The notes: generated by a model not told the origin, from the sequence alone. 64,000 nt of DNA from Bradyrhizobium ottawaense (GCF_900099825.1 NZ_LT629693.1:5467001-5531000), one strand, 5' to 3'; numbered from the stretch's first letter, positions 17,098 through 25,647 are shown. Numbers and translations: made by a program.

Positions 17098-17129
17098 AAA
17101 ACGGCCCCGGTGAAAGCCGGGGCCGTTTT
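17098..17129. terminator. Bidirectional intrinsic terminator
   Basis: A 13-base perfect stem AAAACGGCCCCGG / CCGGGGCCGTTTT with a TGAAAG loop. The A/T ends provide a T-tract on both strands, so it serves the NHL gene and the convergent L,D-transpeptidase gene. Confidence 0.93.
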
Positions 17130-17148
17130 GGCGTCGAATGAAGTGGGC

Positions 17149-17835
17149 CTAGCGGATGGTGGTGCCGAGATCGGCGCGGCGATCGGTCATCGGCTTCACG
17201 ATCACCTTGGTGCCGACGTTGACCCGCGAATAGAGGTCGGAGACGTCTTCATTGGTGAGGCGCAGGCAACCGGAGGACACGTGGGTGCCGATGGTTTCCG
17301 GCGCGTTGGTCCCGTGGATGCGATAGACGGTGCCGCCGAGATACATCGCGCGGGCGCCGAGTGGGTTGCCGGGGCCGCCCGCCATGTGGCGCGGCAGATA
17401 GGGCTGGCGGGCGATCATTTCCGGGGGCGGGGTCCAATCCGGCCATTCCGCCTTCTTGGTGATCGTCTGGGTGCCGGACCAGGTGAAGCCTTCGCGGCCG
17501 ACGCCGATGCCGTAGCGGATCGCCTGGCCGTTGCCGAGCACGTAATAGAGATAGGTGTTGGGGGTGTCGATGATGATCGTGCCGGAGGCTTCGCGGGTCG
17601 GGTAGCTCACGACCTGGCGCTTCAGGCGCGCCGGCATCTCGACCACCGTGCCCTCATCCTGCGAGGGCGCAGCGGCGACCGGCGGCGGGGCCGCTTCGGT
17701 CGGCGGCGTCATGAAGAACGGAAACAGCGGCAACGGGGCCGCGGCGGCGGAAGTTGAAAATGCCGCGGTGCCGAGCGCCAGCGCTCCCAAAGCGACGGCA
17801 GCGAGGCGGGTATTCATTTTGAATGAATTGAACAT
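17149..17835 (-). CDS. Exported L,D-transpeptidase (YkuD family)
   Basis: 228 residues, signal peptide to about residue 33 (cleavage after STSAAAA). YkuD domain at about 85-215 with the catalytic signature YRIHGTNAPETIGTHVSSGC, giving His174, His185 and the nucleophile Cys190 followed by LRL. It makes 3-3 cross-links in peptidoglycan or attaches proteins to it. Pro-rich linker before the domain. Start at 17835 preferred since AAGGGGA precedes it; a second ATG at 17817 is weaker. Rhizobia carry many paralogs, so the specific role is open. Confidence 0.93.
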   Translation of the reverse strand: MFNSFKMNTRLAAVALGALALGTAAFSTSAAAAPLPLFPFFMTPPTEAAPPPVAAAPSQDEGTVVEMPARLKRQVVSYPTREASGTIIIDTPNTYLYYVLGNGQAIRYGIGVGREGFTWSGTQTITKKAEWPDWTPPPEMIARQPYLPRHMAGGPGNPLGARAMYLGGTVYRIHGTNAPETIGTHVSSGCLRLTNEDVSDLYSRVNVGTKVIVKPMTDRRADLGTTIR

Positions 17836-17985
17836 TGGTCGTCCCCTTCAGTTTGCGCCCTGCGCACCCATTTGGCGCGTCGTTGGGGGAACCAGTACAG
17901 ATCAACCGTTTCAGGACGTTTGCACAAAATCGCCAAAATGGTTTCATCGCGTTAGGGAATTGTTTCATGACGGCTTCGTCGCTCG

Positions 17986-18030
17986 CTCGGACAAGCCGGC
18001 GCAGGCTGCCGGCCCGCCGGGCTGTCCGAG
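17986..18030. other. Long hairpin in the 320-base gap between L,D-transpeptidase and TAXI genes
   Basis: CTCGGACAAGCCGGCG at 17986-18001 pairs with CGCCGGGCTGTCCGAG ending at 18030. No T-tract follows on either strand. It lies 125 bases after the stop of the 18156-19544 gene (minus strand). The rest of the gap, 17836-17985 and 18031-18155, shows no gene. Confidence 0.5.
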
Positions 18031-18155
18031 TGTAAAATCATTGCAGAACGAGGAGAAAAGGGCGGCCGACGCGGTGGTTTCGCGCGTCCTGGCCGTCGTT
18101 GCAGTCGGGCTTTGGCTGGATCCGGTTTGCGTAAATTAAGCGAACCGAAAGCTTG

Positions 18156-19544
18156 TCACGCCCGCATCCGCGGCAGGCCGGGCACGCCGGCCCCGAGGGT
18201 GGCGCGGCGGTCGGCGACGGCGTGATGGAATTGTTCGAGCGCGAGCCCGATCACCGACAAATCGCCTTCCTCGATCGCGCCGTCGTCGTAGGAGTTGAGC
18301 GCCTCGCGCAAGATGCCGTCGGCAGCGGACTGCATGTCCGCCAGTTCTTCCGGCGTTTCGGCCTTGCGCACCCTGGAAATCAGATCGAGCAGATGGTCGC
18401 GATGCTCGGCGTATTGCTCGCGTTCGTCGCGCTTCAAGTAATGCCGCAGCCAGGCGCCGGCCGAGCCGAGGCCGGACAGAAGAAGAATCGCGCCCCAGAT
18501 GTAGTCGGTATATTTCTCCAGAAAAGTTCGCTCGGTGCCGTCGATATAAGCCGCGGCCCCTGCATGCGCTGGCAGTGCCGCGTCCTTGTCGGTGTCCGGC
18601 TTCTCGATATGGCCGGCGCTCGGCAATTCCCTCGCCAGTTGCTGGCGAACCGTGAATAGTTGCCGGGCGAAGCCTGCGATCGAGGTTTCCGATACCGATT
18701 TCGCGGCGACGATCAGATGATTGACGCTGACGGTCTCGACCTTGTCTTCGGGCCGCGCCGGCGAGGAGGAGAAGATGCTGCCGGCGATTTCCTCGGACTC
18801 ATAGAGCGGATGTTTTTGCGCGATCGCTTCGGAAACGTCGATCGGCAGGAATTTTGGTTCGCCGCGCGCCGCAGCCGTTGCCGTGATCGCGTCCGCGGTG
18901 ATCTTGCTGTTGAGCGGGCCGACCGCCATGAAGGCGTCGATCGTGGGATCCTTCGCCATCTCGGCGATCTGGTTGGTGCCGAACTGGCTGATCGTTACCT
19001 TGTCCGGATTGAGGCCGGACGAGGTCAGGATCACGCGCAGCAGCGTGACGTTGGCCTGGGTTCGTCCGATCACGCCGACCTTGTGGCCGGCGAGTTCGTC
19101 GAGACTCTTGACCTTGACCGCCGTCTGCTTTTTGCCGTTCTTGCCCGGAAGTCCAGGCGCCGACCACAACACCACGACGTTCTTGCGCAGGATGGCGACG
19201 GACTCGGCGTTCGCCGGCAAATTCAGATCGCCGCGCGCGACCGCGAGCTCGGCCTTGCCGGCCGCAAACAGCGCGATGCTTTCGGTCGCCCCCTCGGTCG
19301 TGATCGGCGACAGCCGGATCGCGTTGCCGTCGCGCGCGAAGGTCTGTGCCAGCAACTGGATCAGCTTCTGGTCCTCGCTGCCTGATGGACCGACCGCGAT
19401 CCGCAGCGTGACCGGACGCAGCGCGTAATAGAGCGTGCCGGCGCCGACGCCGAACGCCAGCATCCCCACGGCGAGGATCAGGAGCGCATAGCTTCTCCGC
19501 TTCTTTCGCGGGCGCGGCGCGGGATTGTCGTTCAGGTCTGACAT
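18156..19544 (-). CDS. TAXI-family TRAP transporter solute-binding protein, membrane anchored
   Basis: 462 residues. Basic N-terminus, transmembrane anchor (ALLILAVGMLAFGVGAGTLYY), then a TAXI/NMT1-like periplasmic binding domain at about 47-300 beginning LRIAVGPSGSEDQKLIQLLA. A second hydrophobic helix (YTDYIWGAILLLSGLGSAGA) and a C-terminal cytoplasmic tail (DEREQYAEHRDHLLDLISRV) make it longer than usual binding proteins. That layout fits a membrane-tethered sensor or an unusual solute receptor. No TRAP permease is adjacent. Confidence 0.8.
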   Translation of the reverse strand: MSDLNDNPAPRPRKKRRSYALLILAVGMLAFGVGAGTLYYALRPVTLRIAVGPSGSEDQKLIQLLAQTFARDGNAIRLSPITTEGATESIALFAAGKAELAVARGDLNLPANAESVAILRKNVVVLWSAPGLPGKNGKKQTAVKVKSLDELAGHKVGVIGRTQANVTLLRVILTSSGLNPDKVTISQFGTNQIAEMAKDPTIDAFMAVGPLNSKITADAITATAAARGEPKFLPIDVSEAIAQKHPLYESEEIAGSIFSSSPARPEDKVETVSVNHLIVAAKSVSETSIAGFARQLFTVRQQLARELPSAGHIEKPDTDKDAALPAHAGAAAYIDGTERTFLEKYTDYIWGAILLLSGLGSAGAWLRHYLKRDEREQYAEHRDHLLDLISRVRKAETPEELADMQSAADGILREALNSYDDGAIEEGDLSVIGLALEQFHHAVADRRATLGAGVPGLPRMRA

Positions 19545-19680
19545 GGTTCTGTCACGTTACACGAAAAGGCGTGGAGATGATCCTAAAAAACATCCTTACA
19601 GATCGATGACGTCACACGCCTGAAATATCCATGTCCTTAACGTCGGGTATCGAGAATCAACAGAGTCTCAGGGCCCGACC

Positions 19681-20736
19681 ATGCGGATATTGATTGCGAC
19701 CGACGCCTGGCACCCGCAGGTGAATGGCGTCGTCCGGACACTGACATCGCTGGCCCGCAGCGCTGCCACGCTGGACGCCGACATCAGTTTCCTCACCCCC
19801 GAGGGGTTTCCCTCGGTCGGGGTTCCAACCTATCCGGGACTGCGGATGGCGTTGCCGAACCGGCGCGAGATCGCGCGGCGGATCGAGCAGGCCGCACCCG
19901 AAGCCATTCACATCGCGACCGAAGGGCCGATCGGCTGGGCGGTGCGCGGCTATTGCCGCCGCAACAAACTCGCCTTTACCACGTCCTACACGACGCGGTT
20001 CCCGGAATATGTCGAAGTCCGCACCATGATTCCGGCTGGTGTCGGCTACGCGCTGCTGCGGCACTTCCACTCGGCCGCATCGATGACGATGATCGCAACT
20101 GCCTCGCTGCGGCAGGAGCTGGCCGAGCGCGGCTTTCGCAGGCTCGGCTCCTGGGGGCGCGGCGTCGACACCGAACTGTTCAACCCGGACAGTCCTGCCA
20201 AGCTCGATCTGCCGCGGCCGATCTTCATGACCATGGGCCGCGTCGCGGTCGAAAAGAATCTCGAGGCGTTTCTCGCGCTGGATCTGCCGGGAACCAAAGT
20301 GGTTGTCGGTGACGGACCGCAGCGGGCACAGCTCGCGCAGAAATATCCGGACGCGGTGTTCCTCGGCGAGAAAAAGGGCGCGGACCTGACCGCGCATCTC
20401 GCGGCCGCTGACGTCTTCGTGTTTCCGAGCCTCACCGACACTTTTGGCGTGGTGCAGCTCGAGGCCTTGGCCTGCGGCACGCCGGTCGCGGCGTTCCCGG
20501 TCACCGGCCCCAAGGACGTCATTGCCGATCATCCGATCGGCGCGCTGGACAACGATCTGCGCCGCGCCTGCCTGCGCGCGCTGACGATGTCGCGCGAGAC
20601 CTGTCGCCATTTCGCGCTGGAGCGTTCCTGGGAAAACAGCGCCCGGCAATTCATCGGCAATCTGGCCGCGTTGCAGCCGAGCCGCGTGCCGCGGCCCGCG
20701 CCGCGGGCGGCCGCGCGAAGCGCCGTGCAGGGTTAG
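19681..20736 (+). CDS. Glycosyltransferase family 4, probable lipid glycosyltransferase
   Basis: 351 residues, GT-B fold. N-terminal MRILIATDAWHPQVNGVVRT is the acceptor-side Gly-rich loop of GT4 enzymes acting on diacylglycerol or phosphoinositides. C-terminal nucleotide-sugar domain with VFPSLTDTFGVVQLEALACG (EX7E motif region) and SWGRGVDTELFNP. Likely membrane-associated and using UDP- or GDP-sugar. Only 44 bases separate it from the PmtA-like methyltransferase, and both genes sit next to phospholipid genes, which supports a lipid acceptor. The sugar and acceptor are not known. Confidence 0.85.
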   Translation: MRILIATDAWHPQVNGVVRTLTSLARSAATLDADISFLTPEGFPSVGVPTYPGLRMALPNRREIARRIEQAAPEAIHIATEGPIGWAVRGYCRRNKLAFTTSYTTRFPEYVEVRTMIPAGVGYALLRHFHSAASMTMIATASLRQELAERGFRRLGSWGRGVDTELFNPDSPAKLDLPRPIFMTMGRVAVEKNLEAFLALDLPGTKVVVGDGPQRAQLAQKYPDAVFLGEKKGADLTAHLAAADVFVFPSLTDTFGVVQLEALACGTPVAAFPVTGPKDVIADHPIGALDNDLRRACLRALTMSRETCRHFALERSWENSARQFIGNLAALQPSRVPRPAPRAAARSAVQG

Positions 20737-20780
20737 ACGCAAACCAATTAACACCACAGAGACGAGAAGGCAGACGCATC

Positions 20781-21473
20781 ATGGCAGAAATCATCAAGCT
20801 CGACGGCTCGCGGCCGCTGGACTTCGACCGCGAGACGGTCGAGCAAGCCTACGACCGCTGGGCGCCGGTGTACGACCTCGTATTCGGCGGCGTGTTCAGC
20901 AAGGGCCGCAAGGCCGCGATCCAGGCCACCAACAAGATCGGCGGCCGGGTGCTCGAGGTCGGTGTCGGCACCGGCATCTCGTTGCCGCAATACGCGCCGC
21001 ATCTGCGCATCTTCGGCACCGATATTTCGGAAGCGATGCTGGACAAGGCCAAGAAGCGCGTCACCGAACTCGGCCTGAAAAATGTCGAGGGCCTCGCGGT
21101 GATGGACGCCGAGAAACTCGAATTCCCCGACAATTCGTTCGACGTCGTGATGGCGCAATATGTCGTCACCGCGGTGCCGAACCCGGAAAAGGCGCTCGAC
21201 GAATTCGCTCGCGTGCTGCGGCCGGGCGGCGAACTCATCATCCTGACCCGGGTCAGCGCCGATGCCGGCATGCGCCGCTTCATCGAACAGCGGCTGCAGC
21301 CGGTGGTGCGTCCGCTCGGCTTCCGCACCGCCGAATTCGCCTGGTCGCGCTATGCGCAGTGGCTCGCCGGCGCACGCGGCATCGAACTCGCCGAGCGCCG
21401 CCTGGTGCCGCCGCTCGGCCATTTCTCGCTGGTGCGTTTCCGCAAGATCGAGGCCGCCGCGGCCGTGGCGTAA
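20781..21473 (+). CDS. pmtA: SAM-dependent methyltransferase, Rhodobacter-type phosphatidylethanolamine N-methyltransferase
   Basis: 230 residues. Typical class I core: AYDRWAPVYDLVFGGVFSKG at the N-terminus, motif I GRVLEVGVGTGISLPQYAPH, motif II FGTDISEAMLDKA, and DVVMAQYVVTAVPNPEKALD. The spacing and the VYD entry match the Rhodobacter sphaeroides type PmtA, which methylates phosphatidylethanolamine to phosphatidylcholine precursors; B. japonicum has several such paralogs (pmtX). ATG has GAAGGCAGACG before it. It follows the glycosyltransferase gene closely. The symbol is used for the family; which methylation steps it does is not shown. Confidence 0.78.
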   Translation: MAEIIKLDGSRPLDFDRETVEQAYDRWAPVYDLVFGGVFSKGRKAAIQATNKIGGRVLEVGVGTGISLPQYAPHLRIFGTDISEAMLDKAKKRVTELGLKNVEGLAVMDAEKLEFPDNSFDVVMAQYVVTAVPNPEKALDEFARVLRPGGELIILTRVSADAGMRRFIEQRLQPVVRPLGFRTAEFAWSRYAQWLAGARGIELAERRLVPPLGHFSLVRFRKIEAAAAVA

Positions 21474-21590
21474 ACGCGGGCGTTCCGCGTCATCGCGTCG
21501 CTGCGATCAGTCATATGTCATTATGATGATGTCACATGCCGGACATCGAATCCCGGTAAATTCAGCCCGAAAGAACTTTGGGGAACGACA

Positions 21591-22208
21591 ATGATCAAGA
21601 ATTTCCTGCAGGAACTGCGTACCCAGCGCTGGGACGACCATCGCTTCTATCATCACAGCCGCATCAACCAGTCGCTGCACTTCGTCAGCGCGGCGAGCTT
21701 CCTGTTCGCCTATGTGATGCTGTTCGTCGACCCCGCGATCTCGGCGCTGGTCGGCTGGCTGGTCTCGATGACCTCGCGTCAGGCCGGTCACTTCTTCTTC
21801 GAGCCGAAGGGCTACGACCACGTCAACCAGGCGACCCACGAGCACAAGGAAGAGATCAAGGTCGGCTACAACCTGCAGCGCAAGGTCGTCCTGATGACGA
21901 TCTGGGCGCTGTCGCCGGCGGTGCTGTATCTCGATCCGACCCTGTTCGGCCTGTTCACGCCCTGGGCGTCGCCGGCGGACTTCATGCGCCAGGTCGCCAA
22001 GATCTGGCTCGTGGTCGGGATCGGCGGGCTGTTGTTCCGCACCGTCCACCTGTTTTTCATCCGCGACGTCGAGACCGGCCTGGTGTGGATGACCAAGATC
22101 ATCACTGACCCCTTCAACGATCTGAAGCTCTATCACAAGGCGCCGCTGTTCCTGATGAAGGGCGAGCTGATCGATCCGGGTCTTGAGAAGCACGTCAAGC
22201 ACGCGTGA
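21591..22208 (+). CDS. Membrane protein, Mpo1-like (DUF962) candidate
   Basis: 205 residues with four predicted membrane helices: SAASFLFAYVMLFVDPAISA, SALVGWLVSM, MTIWALSPAVLYL and AKIWLVVGIGGLLFR. Histidines at 17, 21, 22 and 30 (YHHSRINQSLHF) and a GHFFFEPKG motif with His67 and Glu71 recall the Mpo1/DUF962 family, whose conserved HxxxNxxxH and GHxxFE motifs bind the iron of a 2-hydroxy fatty acid dioxygenase. Family assignment is by these motifs only. Follows PmtA-like gene by 117 bases with GGGGAACGACA as ribosome site. Confidence 0.6.
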   Translation: MIKNFLQELRTQRWDDHRFYHHSRINQSLHFVSAASFLFAYVMLFVDPAISALVGWLVSMTSRQAGHFFFEPKGYDHVNQATHEHKEEIKVGYNLQRKVVLMTIWALSPAVLYLDPTLFGLFTPWASPADFMRQVAKIWLVVGIGGLLFRTVHLFFIRDVETGLVWMTKIITDPFNDLKLYHKAPLFLMKGELIDPGLEKHVKHA

Positions 22209-22229
22209 AGATCGCGTTCCGTGAAGGCG

Positions 22230-22460
22230 TCATGGCCGGGCTTGTCCCGGCCATCCACGTCTTTGTAATGCTGATGCCGTCATTGCGAGGAGCGAAGCGA
22301 CGAAGCAATCCATACTCCCTCGCGGCAAGAATGGATTGCTTCGCGGAGCCTGTCATCGGGCGGCGCTTCGCGCCGACCCGTTGGCTCGCAATGACGGGTT
22401 GGACGATACTCGCGGTGGTCAAAAGTAAGACGTGGATGGCCGGGACAAGCCCGGCCATGA
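22230..22460. repeat. Composite of two nested palindromic repeats
   Basis: Outer arms TCATGGCCGGGCTTGTCCCG... (22230-22263) and the exact complement ending at 22460. Inside sits a second, unrelated palindrome, CGTCATTGCGAGGAGCGAAG... at 22279-22313 against ATGGATTGCTTCGCGG...GCTCGCAATGACG at 22331-22396. One element has probably landed inside the other. No gene is seen in the stretch 22209-22480. Confidence 0.85.
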
Positions 22461-22480
22461 CGAGCGTTGGAGATTGCGGA

Positions 22481-24142
22481 TCACCGAAACCGCTTGGTGA
22501 ACATCTCTTTCAGGATCCGCCGGCGGATGGTCTTGTTGGTGAGGGAGGCGTCCTGCCACCACCAGCCGTCGCGCTTCATCTTGTCGGAGGCGGCGACGAA
22601 ACGGTCGGCGACTTCGGCGAAATCGGCGTCGGTGTAGTTGAGGCTGAAGATCAGGCGGCCGGTGCCGACCCAGCTCAACGCCAGCCCTTCGGCGCGCAGG
22701 TAATATTGAAGCATCCAGTTGTAACGGGACGGTTTTGTATAATGCACCATCCAGATCGACGAGATGTTGCTGACGCGCACGGGAAGATCCTGCGCGGTCA
22801 GCCGGTCGTTCAGATCAGTGGCGCGCTTGTTCCAGGTCTCGTCGAGCCCCTGATAGATCGAATTGAAGTTGGGGCTGGCGAGCCGGCTCAGGAATTCGTC
22901 CATCGCCGTCATGACGTAGGGATGCGAATTGAAGGTGCCGCGGGCAAAGCAGACGTCGGCGGGGCGGTCGTCGCGGAACCGGCGCATCAATTCCTTGCGC
23001 CCGCAGACCACGCCGACGGGAAGTCCGCCCGCAAGGCTCTTGCCGTAGGTGACCATGTCGGCATGAACGCCGAAGTATTCCTGGGCGCCGCCGGCGGCGA
23101 GGCGGAAGCCGACGAACACTTCGTCGAAGATCAGCACGATACCACGCTCCGTGCAGACCGCGCGCAGCTGCTTCAGCCAGTCGCCATAGGCGGCGCGGTC
23201 GAACGCGCTTTTGCGCGAACTGTCGACCAGCGCGGAATCGCCGGGCGCGTTGGCGTTCGGATGCAGCGCCTGCAGCGGATTGACCAGCACGCAGGCGATG
23301 TCGCGGCGCGTCTTCAGGACATGCAGCGTCCGCTCCGACATGTCGGCCAGCGTATAGGTCTCGTGCGGCGAGACCGGGTTGCCGACGCCAGGCTGCACGT
23401 CGCCCCACCAGCCGTGATAGGCGCCGGCGAAGCGAACCAGATGCGAGCGTTTGGTGTGGTAGCGCGCCAGCCGCACCGCCTGCATCACGGCTTCGGTGCC
23501 GGACATGTGGAACGAGACCTCGTCGAGACCGGAAATCTCGCACAGGCGCTTGACGTTGTCGCTGATGATCGGGTGATAGGGGCCGAGCACCGGACCGAGC
23601 GCATGCGCCCGCTTTTCGGACTGCTCGATGCATTCCTTGTAGAAGTCGTTACCAAAAATGTTGACGCCGTAGGAGCCGGTCAGGTCGTAGGAGACGTTGC
23701 CGTCGACGTCGGTGACGGTGACGCCGGACGAGGACTGCACGAAGGCGCTGGCGGAAAGATGCTCGCGCACCAGCCGGCTGTACTGGAACGGCACCCGGTA
23801 GGTTTCGGTGAACTGCAGGTCGGAGATGCGCTCGGCCGCTTCGGCGGTCATCTGCCGGCCCCGGGCGTAACGCTCCTTGTAGAGACCTGCGAGCCGGAAG
23901 AAGGCGTCCTGGCGCTGCATGGCGATATCGGCCGGCGCGCCGTCGGAGCGGAAGAAGTCGTCGATATCGAATTCGTAATGCGGCACCAGGCGCGCGACCA
24001 TTTTGGACATTTTGGAATGTCCGGTCAGCGAGCGGTGTTTGGCCCGCGACAGCGCCAGCCGCGCCTGCAATTTGGGGAAGGTCACCGCGGCGCCGGCAAT
24101 CGCGGCGGCGGACAGTGACAGAATCGAAAGGGGCGAATCCAT
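22481..24142 (-). CDS. Class III PLP aminotransferase with N-terminal membrane anchor
   Basis: 553 residues from the ATG at 24142. Residues 5-25 (LSILSLSAAAIAGAAVTF) form a probable membrane anchor not found in ordinary members. The main body is a fold type I, class III aminotransferase like glutamate-1-semialdehyde aminomutase: SGTEAVMQAVRLARYHT, YHGWWGD, LIFDEVFVGFRLA with the cofactor Asp, and TYGKSLAGGLPVG with the PLP Lys. The reading frame continues upstream of 24142 but has no family similarity there. The start codon overlaps, on opposite strands, the ATG of the decarboxylase. Substrate unknown; the gene context suggests an amino-lipid or head-group function. Confidence 0.85.
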   Translation of the reverse strand: MDSPLSILSLSAAAIAGAAVTFPKLQARLALSRAKHRSLTGHSKMSKMVARLVPHYEFDIDDFFRSDGAPADIAMQRQDAFFRLAGLYKERYARGRQMTAEAAERISDLQFTETYRVPFQYSRLVREHLSASAFVQSSSGVTVTDVDGNVSYDLTGSYGVNIFGNDFYKECIEQSEKRAHALGPVLGPYHPIISDNVKRLCEISGLDEVSFHMSGTEAVMQAVRLARYHTKRSHLVRFAGAYHGWWGDVQPGVGNPVSPHETYTLADMSERTLHVLKTRRDIACVLVNPLQALHPNANAPGDSALVDSSRKSAFDRAAYGDWLKQLRAVCTERGIVLIFDEVFVGFRLAAGGAQEYFGVHADMVTYGKSLAGGLPVGVVCGRKELMRRFRDDRPADVCFARGTFNSHPYVMTAMDEFLSRLASPNFNSIYQGLDETWNKRATDLNDRLTAQDLPVRVSNISSIWMVHYTKPSRYNWMLQYYLRAEGLALSWVGTGRLIFSLNYTDADFAEVADRFVAASDKMKRDGWWWQDASLTNKTIRRRILKEMFTKRFR

Positions 24143-25046
24143 GCTGCCAGCGCTAGCCAATCCATCTAACAGATTGATGACAATCCGGGGGATGATCGCC
24201 TCCCTGACCGAGCAGGAGGACCTCAATTTTCTGTTGACCAACCGTATCCCGCGGGCGGCGCTGACGCGCTTCATGGGCTGGTTCAGCAAGATCGAGAACC
24301 CCTTTGTGCGCGATGCCTCGATCGCCTGCTGGCGGCTGTTTTCCGACCTCGATCTGTCGGAGGCCAAAAAGACCGAGTTCAAGAGCCTGCACGATTGTTT
24401 TACGCGCGAACTGCGGCCGGGCCTGCGCCCGGTGGACCCTGATACGTCCGTGGTGGCGTCTCCGAGCGACGGGATCGTCGGCGCGCATGGCCGTATCCAG
24501 GATACCGAGCTGTTCCAGATCAAGGGCGCGCCCTATTCGCTGCTCGACCTGCTCGGCGATCCCGCCTTGGTGGAGCGCCATCGCAACGGGCGCTTCCTCA
24601 CGCTGCGGCTGACGTCGAGCATGTATCACCGCTTTCACGCGCCGTTTGACTGCCGGATCGAGCGGGTGACGTTCGTCCATGGCGATGTCTGGAACGTCAA
24701 CCCGATTGCGCTGAAGCGGGTCGAGCGTCTGTTCTGCAAGAACGAACGCGCGGTGATCGAAACCCGTCTGCCCACAGGCGAAGCGCTGACGCTGGTGCCG
24801 GTCGCAGCCATTCTAGTGGCGAGCATTCGGCTGCACTTCCTCGATCTCACGCTCAACGCGCAGAGCAGGGGACCCAACGTATTTCCCTGCGATGCCGGCG
24901 TGCACAAGGGCGACGAGCTCGGCTGGTTCGAGCACGGCTCGACCATCATCGTGCTGGCGCCGGACGATTTCGAATTCGCCGCTGGCGTCACCGAAGGCGC
25001 GCGCGTGAAAGCCGGCGAGCCGCTGTTGCGAAAACCTTCGCCGTGA
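24141..25046 (+). CDS. psd: Phosphatidylserine decarboxylase
   Basis: 301 residues from the ATG at 24141, which has AAAGGGG in front. Family motifs: SPSDGIVGAHGRI (catalytic Asp/His region), YHRFHAPFDCRIERVTF, and the self-cleavage site WFEHGSTIIVLAP, where Gly266-Ser267 is processed and Ser267 becomes the pyruvoyl group. The protein converts phosphatidylserine to phosphatidylethanolamine, the substrate for the PmtA-like methyltransferase 2.7 kb upstream. Lacks an N-terminal transmembrane segment. Its ATG is interlocked with the start of the opposite-strand aminotransferase. A downstream ATG at 24177 is less likely. Confidence 0.9.
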   Translation: MLPALANPSNRLMTIRGMIASLTEQEDLNFLLTNRIPRAALTRFMGWFSKIENPFVRDASIACWRLFSDLDLSEAKKTEFKSLHDCFTRELRPGLRPVDPDTSVVASPSDGIVGAHGRIQDTELFQIKGAPYSLLDLLGDPALVERHRNGRFLTLRLTSSMYHRFHAPFDCRIERVTFVHGDVWNVNPIALKRVERLFCKNERAVIETRLPTGEALTLVPVAAILVASIRLHFLDLTLNAQSRGPNVFPCDAGVHKGDELGWFEHGSTIIVLAPDDFEFAAGVTEGARVKAGEPLLRKPSP

Positions 25047-25107
25047 TCTCGACCTTGCGGCGGCGTGTCTCTACAACGGGATTCGTAATCGCAAGGCGGA
25101 AGGTGAG

Positions 25108-25647
25108 ATGGCGCAAGCGCCTGTCATGGCGGCGGGAGGCATCGTATTGCGGCAGGCGGAAACGCCGCTGGTCGCGGTGGTGCGCCTGCGCAAGCGCAAC
25201 GAATGGGTCCTGCCCAAGGGCAAGCTCGACGACGGCGAAACGCCGCGCGCCGCTGCCGAGCGCGAGGTGGTGGAAGAGACCGGGCACGCCGTCGCCGTGC
25301 ACGAATTTCTGGGGACGCTGGTCTACGAGGCCCGTAGCGGTTCCAAAGTTGTGCACTACTGGCGCATGGAGGCCGGCGACGCGCCGGTGCGCGAGCTGAT
25401 GCGCGACGTCAGGGCGGTCGACTGGCTGCCGCTCGGCAAGGCCGTGGAGCGGCTGTCGCACGGCTATGAGCGCGTGTTTCTCGAAAATGTCGGACCGATT
25501 GCGCTGGCTTCGGCGAGCCACGTCACACGCGGCGGCGTGACCGTCGATCGCACCTCCGAACCCGGTCCCGTCGATGCGCCGGTGGCATTGCAGCCTCGGC
25601 CGCGCAGCCTGCTGCAGAGAATAAGCGACTGGCTGCGCTCGGCCTGA
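25108..25647 (+). CDS. Nudix hydrolase
   Basis: 179 residues. Complete Nudix box at residues 38-60, GX5EX7REVXEETG with the sequence GKLDDGETPRAAAEREVVEE. N-terminal strand APVMAAGGIVLR is usual for small MutT-like enzymes. The C-terminal 40 residues form a basic, Pro-rich tail ending QRISDWLRS. Hydrolyses a nucleoside diphosphate linked to another group; substrate is unknown. Starts 61 bases after the decarboxylase gene on the same strand, with GAAGGTGAG as ribosome site. Confidence 0.92.
   Translation: MAQAPVMAAGGIVLRQAETPLVAVVRLRKRNEWVLPKGKLDDGETPRAAAEREVVEETGHAVAVHEFLGTLVYEARSGSKVVHYWRMEAGDAPVRELMRDVRAVDWLPLGKAVERLSHGYERVFLENVGPIALASASHVTRGGVTVDRTSEPGPVDAPVALQPRPRSLLQRISDWLRSA

Noticed and set aside
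17648..18139. Plus-strand frame between the L,D-transpeptidase and TAXI genes
   Set aside because: It overlaps the signal peptide region of the L,D-transpeptidase antisense and shows no domain or ribosome site.
22205..24118. Long open frame on the plus strand opposite the aminotransferase
   Set aside because: Shadow of a GC-rich gene on the other strand; the translation has no recognisable domain, while the minus strand frame has all PLP enzyme motifs.
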